Source: Erwinia sp. E602
GTDB lineage: Bacteria > Pseudomonadota > Gammaproteobacteria > Enterobacterales > Enterobacteriaceae
Assembly: GCF_018141005.1 (NCBI RefSeq)
Contig: NZ_CP046582.1
Span: 1,736,001-1,800,000 of the forward strand
Direction of reading: 5' to 3'
DNA length: 64,000 nucleotides
Each line of letters opens with the position of its first letter. The first letter of the stretch is position 1. Shown piece after piece: positions 53,880-62,734 of this stretch. The notes below the pieces were generated by a model, which worked only from the letters and a program-made list of their open reading frames with translations, was not told the DNA's origin and did no database searches. The translations under genes and the position numbers were made by a program.

Positions 53880-55044
53880 ATTTCAGCTGCTGTTCCTGCG
53901 CCGGCGGTGCGTTATCGAGCATCGCCATCAGCTGTTCGCCCACCTGCTGGCCGAGCTGCTCATAGTTCAGCCGCATTGAGGTCAGCGCCGGGAAGGTGTG
54001 ATCGCAGTTATCGGAACCGTCGAGGCAGGCCACCGCCAGGTCATAGGGCACCTTCATCAGCCGCCGCTGGCATTCGGCCAGCACGCCAAACGCCAGCTCT
54101 TCGTGGCTGCAGATGATTGCGTCGAGGTCCGGCTGGTTCTGCAACAGCTGGCCGAGCGCGTAGCGGCCCTGCTGCAGGGTGGGCGCTTCCGGCACGGTGA
54201 TCATCAGGTCGGCGTTCTGGTAATGCGCCAGCATCGCCTTGTGCCAGCCGTTGAGCTGCTGACGGTGCAGGCGGTTATCGGTGTGTGCGCCGATAAACGC
54301 GATGCGCCGGTAGCCCTTGTCCAGCAGATAGCGGGTCAGCCGCTCGGCGGCGTCACCGATCGCCATATTCAGCGTGATATCGGCAGGAAAGCGCTCCGCG
54401 CCGCAGACGTTCACCGTCACCAGCTCGGCCTGGGCAATCAGCGCGCAGGTCTTCTCTGACAGCTGCGCGCCGAACAGCACCAGCGCCGAGGGGCGGTTCT
54501 GCAGCAGCTTTTCCACCAGCGGCGTTTCGCCGTACTGATGGTATTCGTGGCAGGCCATGATCAGCTGAAACGGCTGTTTGCTCAGCGTCTGCTGCAACGC
54601 CTGCACAAAGCGGTTGCTGGCGCGGTCGTGCTGAAAAGGGTAGAGCACCGCCACGGTGTGCAGCTGTGCGGAGGCCAGCGCGGCCGCCGCCTGGTTGGGC
54701 ACGTAGCCGGTTGCCGCCACCGCCTGCTGAATTTTTTGCAGCGCAGATTCGGAAACCAGCGACGGATCGCGCAGCGCGCGGGACACGGTCATCGGCCCGA
54801 CGCCGGCGTGGCGGGCCACCTCCTGCAGCGTCACCCGGCCATTAGCCGGGGTAGCAACCAGTTCACTGGCTGGCAGGCTGGCCTGATAACCCAGCTGGCT
54901 GGCCGCAGTTTCTACCTGCTGGCGAACTTTATCAGAGACCAGCTCCGGAGTGCGCATCGCTCGCGACACCGTCATGATCCCCACGCCAACATAATCGGCC
55001 ACATCCTGCAGCGTAACCCGACCACTACTACGACGCTTGCGCAT
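53851..55044 (-). CDS. LacI/GntR-type regulator with two N-terminal HTH domains
   Basis: The 397-residue product carries two LacI-type DNA-binding domains in tandem. The first is RVTLQDVADYVGVGIMTVSR (residues 9-28), the second RVTLQEVARHAGVGPMTVSR (residues 70-89). The offset is 61 residues, and both continue R-P-LVS. Only the second is followed by the usual YVPNQAAAALAS hinge and the periplasmic-binding-protein-like sensor domain (about 128-390), which resembles GntR/IdnR. ATG 55044 follows GGGAGAAACC; the frame from 55128 is longer but unsupported. It is divergent from an ascorbate-type PTS operon, its likely target. Ordinary LacI proteins have about 335 residues and one HTH. Confidence 0.88.
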   Translation of the reverse strand: MRKRRSSGRVTLQDVADYVGVGIMTVSRAMRTPELVSDKVRQQVETAASQLGYQASLPASELVATPANGRVTLQEVARHAGVGPMTVSRALRDPSLVSESALQKIQQAVAATGYVPNQAAAALASAQLHTVAVLYPFQHDRASNRFVQALQQTLSKQPFQLIMACHEYHQYGETPLVEKLLQNRPSALVLFGAQLSEKTCALIAQAELVTVNVCGAERFPADITLNMAIGDAAERLTRYLLDKGYRRIAFIGAHTDNRLHRQQLNGWHKAMLAHYQNADLMITVPEAPTLQQGRYALGQLLQNQPDLDAIICSHEELAFGVLAECQRRLMKVPYDLAVACLDGSDNCDHTFPALTSMRLNYEQLGQQVGEQLMAMLDNAPPAQEQQLKFTLEPGASS

Positions 55045-55144
55045 CCTGGTTTCTCCCTTTGCTACCGCCAACGGCGCGATGACTGCGGGCAGTGTGCCGC
55101 TGCCGTCTTCAGAGCACAAGCCTTTCACCGGCTTATGATAAGCC

Positions 55145-55203
55145 GGTCACATTTAATGATAGTTATAACAGTTAGCGTTAACTTTTTAGATGTTGGTCAC
55201 ATT
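55145..55203. promoter_or_regulatory. Operator region of the PTS operon: LacI-type palindrome flanked by direct repeats
   Basis: AGTTAGCGTTAACT (55170-55183) is a LacI-family type palindrome with a central CG. GGTCACATT begins at 55145 (GGTCACATTTAAT) and at 55195 (GGTCACATTAAT), 50 bp apart, on either side of it. The direct repeats carry TCACA, so they may be CRP half-sites or contacts for the regulator's second HTH. Confidence 0.6.
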
Positions 55204-55259
55204 AATCCGCTGTCTGAGCCACTACTCTGCCCGTGAAAATTCATTAAGGTAACCATCCC

Positions 55260-55703
55260 ATGTTGAAAGATTTACTGACTCCAGAGGTCATTCAGATCCT
55301 GCCCGCCTGCACCGACTGGCGTGAGGCGGTCACCCGCAGCTGCCAGCCGCTGCGCGATAACGGCACTATCGAAGCCCGTTACGTCGAGGCTATTTACCGC
55401 TCGCATGAAGCGATCGGCCCTTACTACGTGGTCGGCCCCGGCATTGCAATGCCGCACGCCCGCCCGGAAGAGGGTGCCTGTAAGATCGGCGTCAGCCTGA
55501 CCGTGGTACAGCAGGGCGTCAACTTCGACTCGGAAGGTAACGATCCGGTGCACCTGCTGATCGTGCTGGCTGCCACCGACAGCAACAGCCATATCGGCAT
55601 CCTGACCGCGCTGGCGCAGCTTTTTGATACCCCTGAGGATACCGCGGCATTGATGGCGGCGACAGAGGTCAGTCAGATTTTATCCATTATTTCGCGTTAC
55701 TGA
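55260..55703 (+). CDS. PTS EIIA component, ascorbate/mannitol type
   Basis: The 147-residue cytoplasmic protein is a PTS EIIA type-2 domain. The phosphorylated histidine is His 66 in VVGPGIAMPHARPEEGACKI (residues 57-76). It takes phosphate from HPr and passes it to the EIIB encoded next. Order EIIA-EIIB-EIIC with an SgaT-type EIIC places it in the L-ascorbate (Ula) family. Unlike E. coli ulaABC the EIIA gene comes first and no catabolic genes follow, so ascorbate itself is not certain as substrate. Confidence 0.9.
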   Translation: MLKDLLTPEVIQILPACTDWREAVTRSCQPLRDNGTIEARYVEAIYRSHEAIGPYYVVGPGIAMPHARPEEGACKIGVSLTVVQQGVNFDSEGNDPVHLLIVLAATDSNSHIGILTALAQLFDTPEDTAALMAATEVSQILSIISRY

Positions 55704-55724
55704 ATTCAACCAGAGGACCAACAG

Positions 55725-56012
55725 ATGAAAATTACCGTAGTGTGTGGCAACGGCCTGGGCACCAGCCTGATGATGGAAATGAGCATTAAAAATATCGTTA
55801 AAGACCTGGGTGTGGCGGCTGAAGTCGATCACGTTGACCTGGGATCTGCGAAAGGGACCAGCAGCGATATCTTCGTTGGCACCTCCGATATCGCCGAGCA
55901 GCTGGTAGCGCAGCAGGTGGGCGGTAAGATCGTCTCGCTGCAAAACATGGTGGATAAGGTGGCGATGAAAGAGCGTATTTCTGCCGCCTTAACCGAACTC
56001 GGCGCACTGTAA
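55725..56012 (+). CDS. PTS EIIB component, ascorbate (UlaB) type
   Basis: The 95-residue protein is an EIIB of the ascorbate/galactitol group. The phosphorylated cysteine is Cys 7 in KITVVCGNGLGTSLMMEM (residues 2-19). It relays phosphate from EIIA to the sugar bound by EIIC. AGAGGA precedes its ATG, 21 bp after the EIIA stop. Confidence 0.9.
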   Translation: MKITVVCGNGLGTSLMMEMSIKNIVKDLGVAAEVDHVDLGSAKGTSSDIFVGTSDIAEQLVAQQVGGKIVSLQNMVDKVAMKERISAALTELGAL

Positions 56013-56024
56013 CCGGAGCTAAAA

Positions 56025-57284
56025 ATGGAATTCTTCCGTTTTTTAATGAGTGATGTGCTGTCCGAACCCTCGATCCTGGTCGGGCTGATTGCGTTGATTG
56101 GCCTGGTGGCGCAGAAAAAGCCCGCCACCGAAGTGATTAAAGGTACGGTCAAAACGGTGATGGGCTTCCTGATCCTCGGTGCCGGTGCCGGCCTGATCGT
56201 CTCCTCGCTGAGCGATTTTGCCGCTATCTTCCATCATGCGTTCGGTATTCCGGGCGTGGTGCCGAATAACGAAGCGATCGTTGCCGTGGCGCAGAAGAGC
56301 TTCGGTACCGAAATGGCGATGATCATGTTCTTTGCCATGGTGATTAACATCGCCATTGCGCGCTTTACGCCGTGGAAGTACATCTTCCTGACCGGTCACC
56401 ATACGCTGTTTATGTCGATGATGGTGGCGGTGATTCTGGCGACCGCCGGCATGAAGGGCGTCAGCCTGATTGCGGTAGGTTCGCTGGTGGTAGGCGTATC
56501 AATGGTGTTCTTCCCGGCGATTATTCACCCGTATATGAAGAAAGTCACCGGGTCGGATGACGTTGCCTTCGGCCACTTCTCCTCAATTTCTCAGCTGTTG
56601 TCGGCGTTTATCGGCAGCAAGTTTGGTAATAAAGAGAAGTCGACGGAAGATATGCAGGTACCCAAAAGCCTGCTGTTCCTGCGCGACACGCCGGTGGCGA
56701 TTGCCTTCACCATGTTCTTTATCTTCATTTTCACCTGCCTGGTGGCCGGTCCGTCAGCGGTGAAAGAGATGAACGCCGGTGGTAAAAACTGGTTTATGTT
56801 CTCGCTGATGCAGTCGATCACCTTTGCCGCCGGCGTCTATATCGTGCTGCAGGGCGTGCGTATGGTTATTGCCGAGATCGTCCCGGCCTTTAAAGGAATT
56901 TCCGACAGGCTGGTGCCGAACGCCAAACCGGCGCTGGACTGCCCGGTGGTGTTCCCGTACGCGCCGAACGCGGTGCTGGTGGGCTTCCTCAGCAGCTTTG
57001 TTGCCGGCGTGCTGGGGATGTTTATCCTGTATGCGCTGAACATGACGGTGATTATTCCGGGCGTGGTGCCGCACTTCTTCGTTGGTGCGGCGGCGGGCGT
57101 GTTTGGTAACGCCACCGGCGGGCGTCGCGGGGCGATCCTCGGTTCGTTCACCAACGGCCTGCTGATCACCTTTATTCCGGTGTTCCTGCTGCCGGTGCTC
57201 GGCAGCATTGGCCTGGCGAACACCACCTTCAGCGACTCTGACTTCGGTGCGCTGGGTATTCTGCTGGGGCTGATCGTGCGTTAA
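56025..57284 (+). CDS. PTS EIIC component, ascorbate (UlaA/SgaT) type
   Basis: The 419-residue membrane protein matches the SgaT/UlaA family. Its N-terminus LIGLVAQKKPATEVIKGTVK (about residues 20-39) and MGFLILGAGAGLIVSSL are typical, as are SDDVAFGHFSSISQLLSAFI and the late GAAAGVFGNATGGRRGAILG. About ten to eleven helices are visible. It binds and moves the sugar while EIIB phosphorylates it. The gene ends the three-gene operon; a terminator follows inside the convergent transporter gene. Confidence 0.92.
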   Translation: MEFFRFLMSDVLSEPSILVGLIALIGLVAQKKPATEVIKGTVKTVMGFLILGAGAGLIVSSLSDFAAIFHHAFGIPGVVPNNEAIVAVAQKSFGTEMAMIMFFAMVINIAIARFTPWKYIFLTGHHTLFMSMMVAVILATAGMKGVSLIAVGSLVVGVSMVFFPAIIHPYMKKVTGSDDVAFGHFSSISQLLSAFIGSKFGNKEKSTEDMQVPKSLLFLRDTPVAIAFTMFFIFIFTCLVAGPSAVKEMNAGGKNWFMFSLMQSITFAAGVYIVLQGVRMVIAEIVPAFKGISDRLVPNAKPALDCPVVFPYAPNAVLVGFLSSFVAGVLGMFILYALNMTVIIPGVVPHFFVGAAAGVFGNATGGRRGAILGSFTNGLLITFIPVFLLPVLGSIGLANTTFSDSDFGALGILLGLIVR

Positions 57285-58540
57285 TCTGCACGCAGTTTTT
57301 CTGCAGACGGAGAGGAATTCTGCTCCACTGATACGGCTTCGCTCTGGCGGAGCCGTGTTTTTTTATCTGCGGCCTTGCGCGAGGGCTGACGCAGGCTAAT
57401 CACCCCCGCCAGCAGCAGCCCGGCGGCGGCCAGCAGCAGATCAAACCACAGTATGCTGGCGATACTGGTCTGCGACAGCTTTGCCGCCACCAGCGGCACC
57501 GTGAAGGTGGCCACGCTGCCTGCACTGTAATAGATCCCGGTTGCTTTGCCGCGCGCGTCGGGAAAGCGCTGCGCCATCAGCCCCAGCCCCAGCTGCACCA
57601 CCCCGCCCGCCGCCGAGAACCCGAATACCAGCGCAAACAGCCGCACGGTAACCGGGCCGGGCCACAGGCAGACGGTGAGCAGTGCCAGCACCGAAATGGC
57701 GTTGTACCACGGCAGCAGCGTGGCGCTGCGCACCCGCTTATCGGCCAGTACGGCCGTCACCAGCACGCCGCACAGCGAACCGACGGTATACAGGCTCAGC
57801 AGACGCAGGGCGGAATCCCAGGCTAAACCGGCCACCGTCATCCCGTACTGCGCCAGCCACTGGCTGACCAGCCAGAAGGTGGCCATCGAAATATAACCAT
57901 ACAGCGTGAAGCAGAGAATATCACCGAGCTGGCCTTTGGCGGCCAGCGCAGACGCTGGCGTGCGGGCAGCCGCAGCGTAATGACGATCGGGGAACGGCCG
58001 CCGCAGCAGCCAGAGGGCATTCAGCAGCATCACCGCGGCTGCCGCCATAAACGACCAGCCAAACCAGGCGTGGCTCAGCGCCAGCGCGCCGACCAGGAAC
58101 GGCAGCAGAAACTGCCCGGCTGAAACAAACGCCTTGACCACGATCAGCGCGGTGCCGGGCGTATGCGGAAACGACTCCATCAGCGCCGGATAGGTGCCGG
58201 CGTCCAGCAGGCTGTTGGCGACGCCGGCCAGCAGGCCAAAGGCGAAGGCCACGCCGACCGACGATGCGCTGACGATACCGACAAAAAAGCCGAGGTAGCA
58301 AAGCATCCCAAGGTAAACAAACGGCTTACGGCCAAAGCGGTCAGACAGCACCCCGGCCAGCAGCAGCGCGGCCAGCCGCCCGATGCCCAGCGAGGCCACC
58401 ACCACCGACACGCCGGCCGCGTTGGTGTGCCACTGCTGCATCAGCGGCGGCATATTCAGGGCGATCAGCAGCACGCCCATCCCGTGAACCAGATAGTTAA
58501 GATAGAGCCCGAGTGCGGTGGGCAGGAAGCGGTTGTGCAT
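57281..58540 (-). CDS. ydiM: MFS transporter, YdiM type
   Basis: The 419-residue product follows E. coli YdiM closely: PTALGLYLNYLVHGMGVLLI (residues 6-25), SDRFGRKPFVYLGMLCYLGF, DAGTYPALMESFP, FTLYGYISMATFWLVSQWLA and RFPDARGKATGIYYSAGSVA. YdiM is an inner-membrane major facilitator with no proven substrate; its relatives lie near shikimate/quinate genes. ATG 58540 gives the family start; the frame from 58666 adds an Arg-rich extension without a ribosome-binding site. The C-terminal 30 residues differ from YdiM and overlap the terminator of the PTS operon. Confidence 0.88.
   Translation of the reverse strand: MHNRFLPTALGLYLNYLVHGMGVLLIALNMPPLMQQWHTNAAGVSVVVASLGIGRLAALLLAGVLSDRFGRKPFVYLGMLCYLGFFVGIVSASSVGVAFAFGLLAGVANSLLDAGTYPALMESFPHTPGTALIVVKAFVSAGQFLLPFLVGALALSHAWFGWSFMAAAAVMLLNALWLLRRPFPDRHYAAAARTPASALAAKGQLGDILCFTLYGYISMATFWLVSQWLAQYGMTVAGLAWDSALRLLSLYTVGSLCGVLVTAVLADKRVRSATLLPWYNAISVLALLTVCLWPGPVTVRLFALVFGFSAAGGVVQLGLGLMAQRFPDARGKATGIYYSAGSVATFTVPLVAAKLSQTSIASILWFDLLLAAAGLLLAGVISLRQPSRKAADKKTRLRQSEAVSVEQNSSPSAEKLRAD
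57333..57364 (+). terminator. Rho-independent terminator of the PTS operon
   Basis: ACGGCTTCGC and GCGGAGCCGT form a 10-bp stem (one G-T pair) with a TCTG loop, followed by G and seven T. It lies within the 3' coding end of the convergent transporter gene. Confidence 0.85.
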
Positions 58541-58741
58541 GGCGGGCCTTCGACCGGCAGACGGCAGGAAAATTCGGCGACAGCATGATGCCTGCCGACG
58601 CGCGGGGCGGCAACGGTTTTTTCGGGCGACCGCGCGCGGGCTTATACGTTTTTTACCCAACCACATTCATTTTTGTTGGTGGCGTTAACTGCGTATTTCT
58701 CTAATTTGAACGGATATCCGTTTGAATTAAAGGAACAAAAA

Positions 58742-60028
58742 GTGACTACTCATCGCAGACGTTTAAAAACGCTGGTCGGCGCGGCCAGCGTGCTCGCCGC
58801 CGCCAGTGATACCGATCCGGCAACCGGCATCCGCCGCGCCGTCGAACTGGCAAAAATTGCCGAGCGTGAAAAAATCACCGGTCTGTTTACCGCCGATCTG
58901 TTGCAGAGCGATCCGGCCGGGCTGGCCGGCATTACCGGCAGCCAGGACCCGCTGATCGCGCTGGCCGCGCTGAGCCAGGCCACGTCGCAGATCGGCCTGA
59001 TTGCCACCGTCACTACCACCTTCCAGCATCCCTATAACCTGGCCCGGCAGGTCGGTACCCTCGATCACCTGAGCGGCGGCCGGGCGGGCTGGAACGCCGT
59101 CACCTCGTCGGTGGGGGAGGAGAACTTCGGCGAAGTGCTGCCGTCGCCGCAGGCGCGTTACGCGCGAGCCACCGAGTTTGTTGAGGTGGTTAACGCGCTG
59201 TTTGACGCCAACGATCCACAGGCGGTCACCCGCAGCGCCAGCGGCGGGGTCAGCGTCGATCCGCGTAAGCTGCACCCGGCCAACTACCGCGGTGAGGTGT
59301 TTACCGTGGCCGGCCCGCTGAACGTGCCGCCGCCGCCGCAGGGCCGTCCGGTGCAGTTTCAGGCGGGGCAGTCGGAGGAAGGTATTACCCTCGGTGCCCG
59401 GTATGCCGAAGTGATTTATACCTCGCAGCCGACGCTGGCCGCTGCCGTGTCCTTCGTCAGTGAAATTCGCCGCAGGGCACAGGGCTTTGGCCGCCCGCAG
59501 GGGCTGCCGCTGGTGATGAACTCGTTCCACTCGATTATTGGCGACAGCCCGGCAGACGTGGCACGCCGCCTGCGGGAAAAACATGAGCGGATTAACCTGG
59601 ATCGCGGCCGGCTGCGGGTGGCGGATATGCTCGGCGGCGAGATCGACCTCTCCGAACTGCCGCTGGATAAAGCGATCCCGGAAAGCCTGCTGCCGGATAC
59701 GGACGCGGTAAACCGTCGTCGCGGTCGGGCGGAGATTTTCGTCGGGTTTGCCCGCCAGGGGTTAACGCTGCGCGAGCTGATCGTTCAGGCAGAAGAGACC
59801 GGCCACTGGTTTGTCGCCGGCACGCCGGAGTCGCTGGCCGACGCGATTGAAGAGCGTTACCGCGCCGGCGTGCTGGACGTCATTTCGCTGCACGGCCTGG
59901 GCCAGCCGGACCAGCAGGATCTGCTGCTCAACGGCCTGCTGCCGGAGCTGCGTAAACGCCAGCTGATCGATGAAGACTATCCGGGCCATGACTTCCGCAG
60001 CAACCTGCAGCTGCCGCCGATAAATTAG
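58742..60028 (+). CDS. Flavin-dependent monooxygenase of the NtaA/SnaA/DszA (LLM) family
   Basis: The 428-residue protein belongs to the luciferase-like monooxygenases that act with reduced FMN on nitrilotriacetate, sulfonates, thioethers or similar compounds. Family signatures are RRAVELAKIAEREKITGLFT (about residues 31-50), FQHPYNLARQVGTLDHLSGG and RAGWNAVTSS (about 96-125), and RPVQFQAGQSEEGITLGARY (about 201-220). GTG 58742 follows AAAGGAAC. The first 30 residues lack the usual opening beta strand (a K-L-N-F/A-F type motif), so the N-terminus may have been altered. A monocistronic terminator follows. Confidence 0.83.
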   Translation: MTTHRRRLKTLVGAASVLAAASDTDPATGIRRAVELAKIAEREKITGLFTADLLQSDPAGLAGITGSQDPLIALAALSQATSQIGLIATVTTTFQHPYNLARQVGTLDHLSGGRAGWNAVTSSVGEENFGEVLPSPQARYARATEFVEVVNALFDANDPQAVTRSASGGVSVDPRKLHPANYRGEVFTVAGPLNVPPPPQGRPVQFQAGQSEEGITLGARYAEVIYTSQPTLAAAVSFVSEIRRRAQGFGRPQGLPLVMNSFHSIIGDSPADVARRLREKHERINLDRGRLRVADMLGGEIDLSELPLDKAIPESLLPDTDAVNRRRGRAEIFVGFARQGLTLRELIVQAEETGHWFVAGTPESLADAIEERYRAGVLDVISLHGLGQPDQQDLLLNGLLPELRKRQLIDEDYPGHDFRSNLQLPPIN

Positions 60029-60048
60029 CAATTTATGCTATCTGCACG

Positions 60049-60080
60049 GCGTTGAGGGAAAACCCTCAACGCTTTTTTTT
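60049..60080 (+). terminator. Rho-independent terminator of the monooxygenase gene
   Basis: GCGTTGAGGG and CCCTCAACGC form a perfect 10-bp stem with an AAAA loop, followed by eight T. Confidence 0.93.
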
Positions 60081-60248
60081 ATTATATTTCCATATATTTC
60101 AAAATGTTGGAGGTTATTGATTAATAACCCTGTATCGCCTGTTGTTATGATCACTGACCCATTTTGTTATGTTTATGTATTCTTATGGTAAAGATTCGTA
60201 AGTATGCCACGGCCGTTGTCGGGCAGCATTAACACACAGGGGAGAGTC

Positions 60249-62639
60249 ATGATTAACAAATTTACCAGCGTGGTGATTGCGCTGGTCGGCCTTGCGATGC
60301 TCTATGTGGGCAGCCAGCTGCTGCTGGCAGGGGGTACGCCGTTTTACGCCATTATTGCGGTAGGGCTGCTGATAACCGCCATTGCGCTGTTCCGTAATAA
60401 GGCTATTGCGCTGACCATTTATGCCATTCTGATGTGGCTGGTGCTGGCCTGGACTGTTTTTGAGGTTGGTTTTGATAAATGGCAGTGGATCCCTCGCGGC
60501 GACCTGATCGGCCTGATCGGCCTGTGGCTGGCGCTGCCGTGGGTTGTGCGCCCGCTGACCCGCGCGGCCGGGCACGAGCGCCGCTTCCATCCGCTGCTGG
60601 GCGGCACCGTGGCGGTGATGATCGTTATCGTTATCGGGCTGATGTTTTACGATCCCTTCCCGCAGCCGGGGACCATTACCACGCCACGTAACAGCGCGCT
60701 GACCGATGGCGCAGGCGAGGAGTGGACGGCTTATGGCGGCAGCGACAGCGGCCTGCGCTTCTCACGACTGAACCAGATCACTAAAGATAACGTAGGCGAT
60801 CTGGAGGTGGCCTGGACCTATCATACCGGCGACCTGCGTGATACGGCGAAAGACGCCAGCGAATACACCTTTGAAGCCACGCCGCTGAAGGTGAACAATA
60901 CGCTCTACTTCTGCACACCGCACGATGAAGTACATGCGCTGAATCCGGAAACCGGTGCGGTTAAGTGGAAATACCAGCCGACCAATAATGGCTCGCTGAT
61001 GTGGCAGCACCAGACCTGCCGCGGCGTCAGCTACTGGGACGGCTCGGTACAGCCGCAGGGCGCAGAGACAGCTCAGGCACAGGTTGCGACAGCTGCCGCA
61101 TGCCGCAAACGTATTTTTAACGCCAGCATTGACGCGAAGCTGATTGCCCTGGATGCCGACACCGGCAAACTGTGCGAAGATTTCGGCAATCGGGGCGTGG
61201 TGGATCTGCATACCAGTATGGGAGAAGTGCGTCCTAACGCGCTGATGCAAACCTCCGCACCGCTGGTGGCCGGTAATCTGGTGATCGTCGGCGGCGCGGC
61301 GATGGATAACGGCTACAGCAACGGCAACCCGTCCGGGGTGATCCGCGCCTATGACGTGCAGTCCGGCCGACTGGTGTGGAATTTTGATCCGGCCAATCCG
61401 GAAAACACCCAGCCGATCGCGGCTGACCAGCAGTATCCACATGACTCGCCGCTGGCGTGGGCCACCCTGAGTGCCGACGTAAAAAATGGCCTGGTCTACG
61501 TGCCGTTTGGTAACGCCGCGCCGGATGAAGTGGGTATTGAACGCCAGCCGGAGAGCAATACTGAGAAGTTCCGTGACACCCTGGTGGCGCTGGATCTGCA
61601 CACCGGTGCCTTTAAGTGGCGCTTCCAGTCTTCCCACAACGACCTGTGGGATCGCGATAATCCGTCGCAGCCTTCGATCCTTGATATTGATTATCAGGGC
61701 CAGAAACAGCCGGTGGTGATCCTGCCAACCAAAACCGGCAACCTGTTTGTGCTTAACCGCCTGACCGGCCAGCCGGTGTACCCGGTTAACCAGCAGGAAG
61801 TTTCCACCAGCGGCGGCGTCACCGGTCAGAGCTTTGCCGCTAGCCAGCCGGTATCCGCGCTGAACTTTATTCCGAAAGCGCTGGATGAAAAAGCGATGTG
61901 GGGTATCTCGCCGTTCGATCAGATGGCCTGCCGCATCGAGTTCCACTCGCTGCGCTATGACGGCAACCCGTGGACGCCACCGACCGAGTCCGGCACCCTG
62001 GTGTTCCCGGGCAATATCGGCGTGTTTAACTGGGGCTCGGTGGCGATCGATCCACAGCGCCAGCTGCTGATCGCCTCTCCCGTGCGTCTGCCCTACAAGT
62101 ACAACCTGATTAAGCGCACGCCGCAAACGGCAGAAAAGCGCCTGTTCACCAAAGAGAACACACCGTTCTGGAACGAAAACTACCAGGGCGATAATGCGAT
62201 TAACATCCAGCGCTTTGCCTCCAGCCTGGGCATTCCGTGCATCGCGCCACCGTGGGGGCAGCTGGCAGGGGTGGATCTGACCACCGGTAAAACCCGGTGG
62301 CTGCGCCGCGTGGGCAGCACCAAAAACCTGAAAACCACCTTCCTGCCTGGGCCGTTCCCGATTGGTTTCCCGATGGGGATGGTGGCGCACGGCGGTCAGC
62401 TGGTGACGGCGGGGGACCTGGTGTTCCACGGGGCAACGGCGGATAACTTCTTCCGTGCCTATGACAGTACCACCGGTGAGCTGCTGTGGCAGCAGGAGCT
62501 CGCGGCCGGCGTGCAGGCTACCGCAGCCACCTACATGGGCAGCGACCAGCGCCAGTATGTGGTGGTGGCTGCCGGTGGGCACGGCTCGCTGGGCACCACG
62601 CTGGGGGACAGCGTGGTGGCGTACCGCCTGAAAAAATAA
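60249..62639 (+). CDS. gcd: Membrane-bound PQQ-dependent dehydrogenase, glucose/quinate/shikimate family
   Basis: The 796-residue protein has five N-terminal membrane helices (about residues 1-140) and a periplasmic eight-bladed PQQ propeller starting near EEWTAYGGSDSGLRFSRLNQ. Typical marks are HQTCRGVSYWDGSV, FQSSHNDLWDRDNPSQPSIL, PTKTGNLFVLNRLTGQPV and the closing YVVVAAGGHGSLGTTLGDSV. It would oxidise a sugar or cyclic polyol in the periplasm and pass electrons to ubiquinone. E. coli Gcd is also 796 residues, but quinate dehydrogenases look alike, so the substrate is open. ATG 60249 follows GGGGAGAG. No pqq genes are in the window. Confidence 0.88.
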   Translation: MINKFTSVVIALVGLAMLYVGSQLLLAGGTPFYAIIAVGLLITAIALFRNKAIALTIYAILMWLVLAWTVFEVGFDKWQWIPRGDLIGLIGLWLALPWVVRPLTRAAGHERRFHPLLGGTVAVMIVIVIGLMFYDPFPQPGTITTPRNSALTDGAGEEWTAYGGSDSGLRFSRLNQITKDNVGDLEVAWTYHTGDLRDTAKDASEYTFEATPLKVNNTLYFCTPHDEVHALNPETGAVKWKYQPTNNGSLMWQHQTCRGVSYWDGSVQPQGAETAQAQVATAAACRKRIFNASIDAKLIALDADTGKLCEDFGNRGVVDLHTSMGEVRPNALMQTSAPLVAGNLVIVGGAAMDNGYSNGNPSGVIRAYDVQSGRLVWNFDPANPENTQPIAADQQYPHDSPLAWATLSADVKNGLVYVPFGNAAPDEVGIERQPESNTEKFRDTLVALDLHTGAFKWRFQSSHNDLWDRDNPSQPSILDIDYQGQKQPVVILPTKTGNLFVLNRLTGQPVYPVNQQEVSTSGGVTGQSFAASQPVSALNFIPKALDEKAMWGISPFDQMACRIEFHSLRYDGNPWTPPTESGTLVFPGNIGVFNWGSVAIDPQRQLLIASPVRLPYKYNLIKRTPQTAEKRLFTKENTPFWNENYQGDNAINIQRFASSLGIPCIAPPWGQLAGVDLTTGKTRWLRRVGSTKNLKTTFLPGPFPIGFPMGMVAHGGQLVTAGDLVFHGATADNFFRAYDSTTGELLWQQELAAGVQATAATYMGSDQRQYVVVAAGGHGSLGTTLGDSVVAYRLKK

Positions 62640-62685
62640 TCCAGGGCTGGCCGCGACCGTGCGGCCACTCCCTGAAAGAAGACAG

Positions 62686-62711
62686 AGGCGGGAGAGGTTT
62701 CCCGCCTTTTT
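62686..62711 (+). terminator. Rho-independent terminator between the PQQ dehydrogenase and the toxin-like operon
   Basis: AGGCGGGA and TTCCCGCCT form the stem, followed by TTTTT on the plus strand. On the minus strand a T-run is missing, so it mainly ends the dehydrogenase transcript. Confidence 0.8.
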
Positions 62712-62734
62712 ACGGTTTACGGCTTATTGCAGAC

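Noticed and set aside
60762..62582. 606-codon frame antisense to the PQQ dehydrogenase
   Set aside because: It mirrors the codon bias of the real gene; the product has no recognisable domain.
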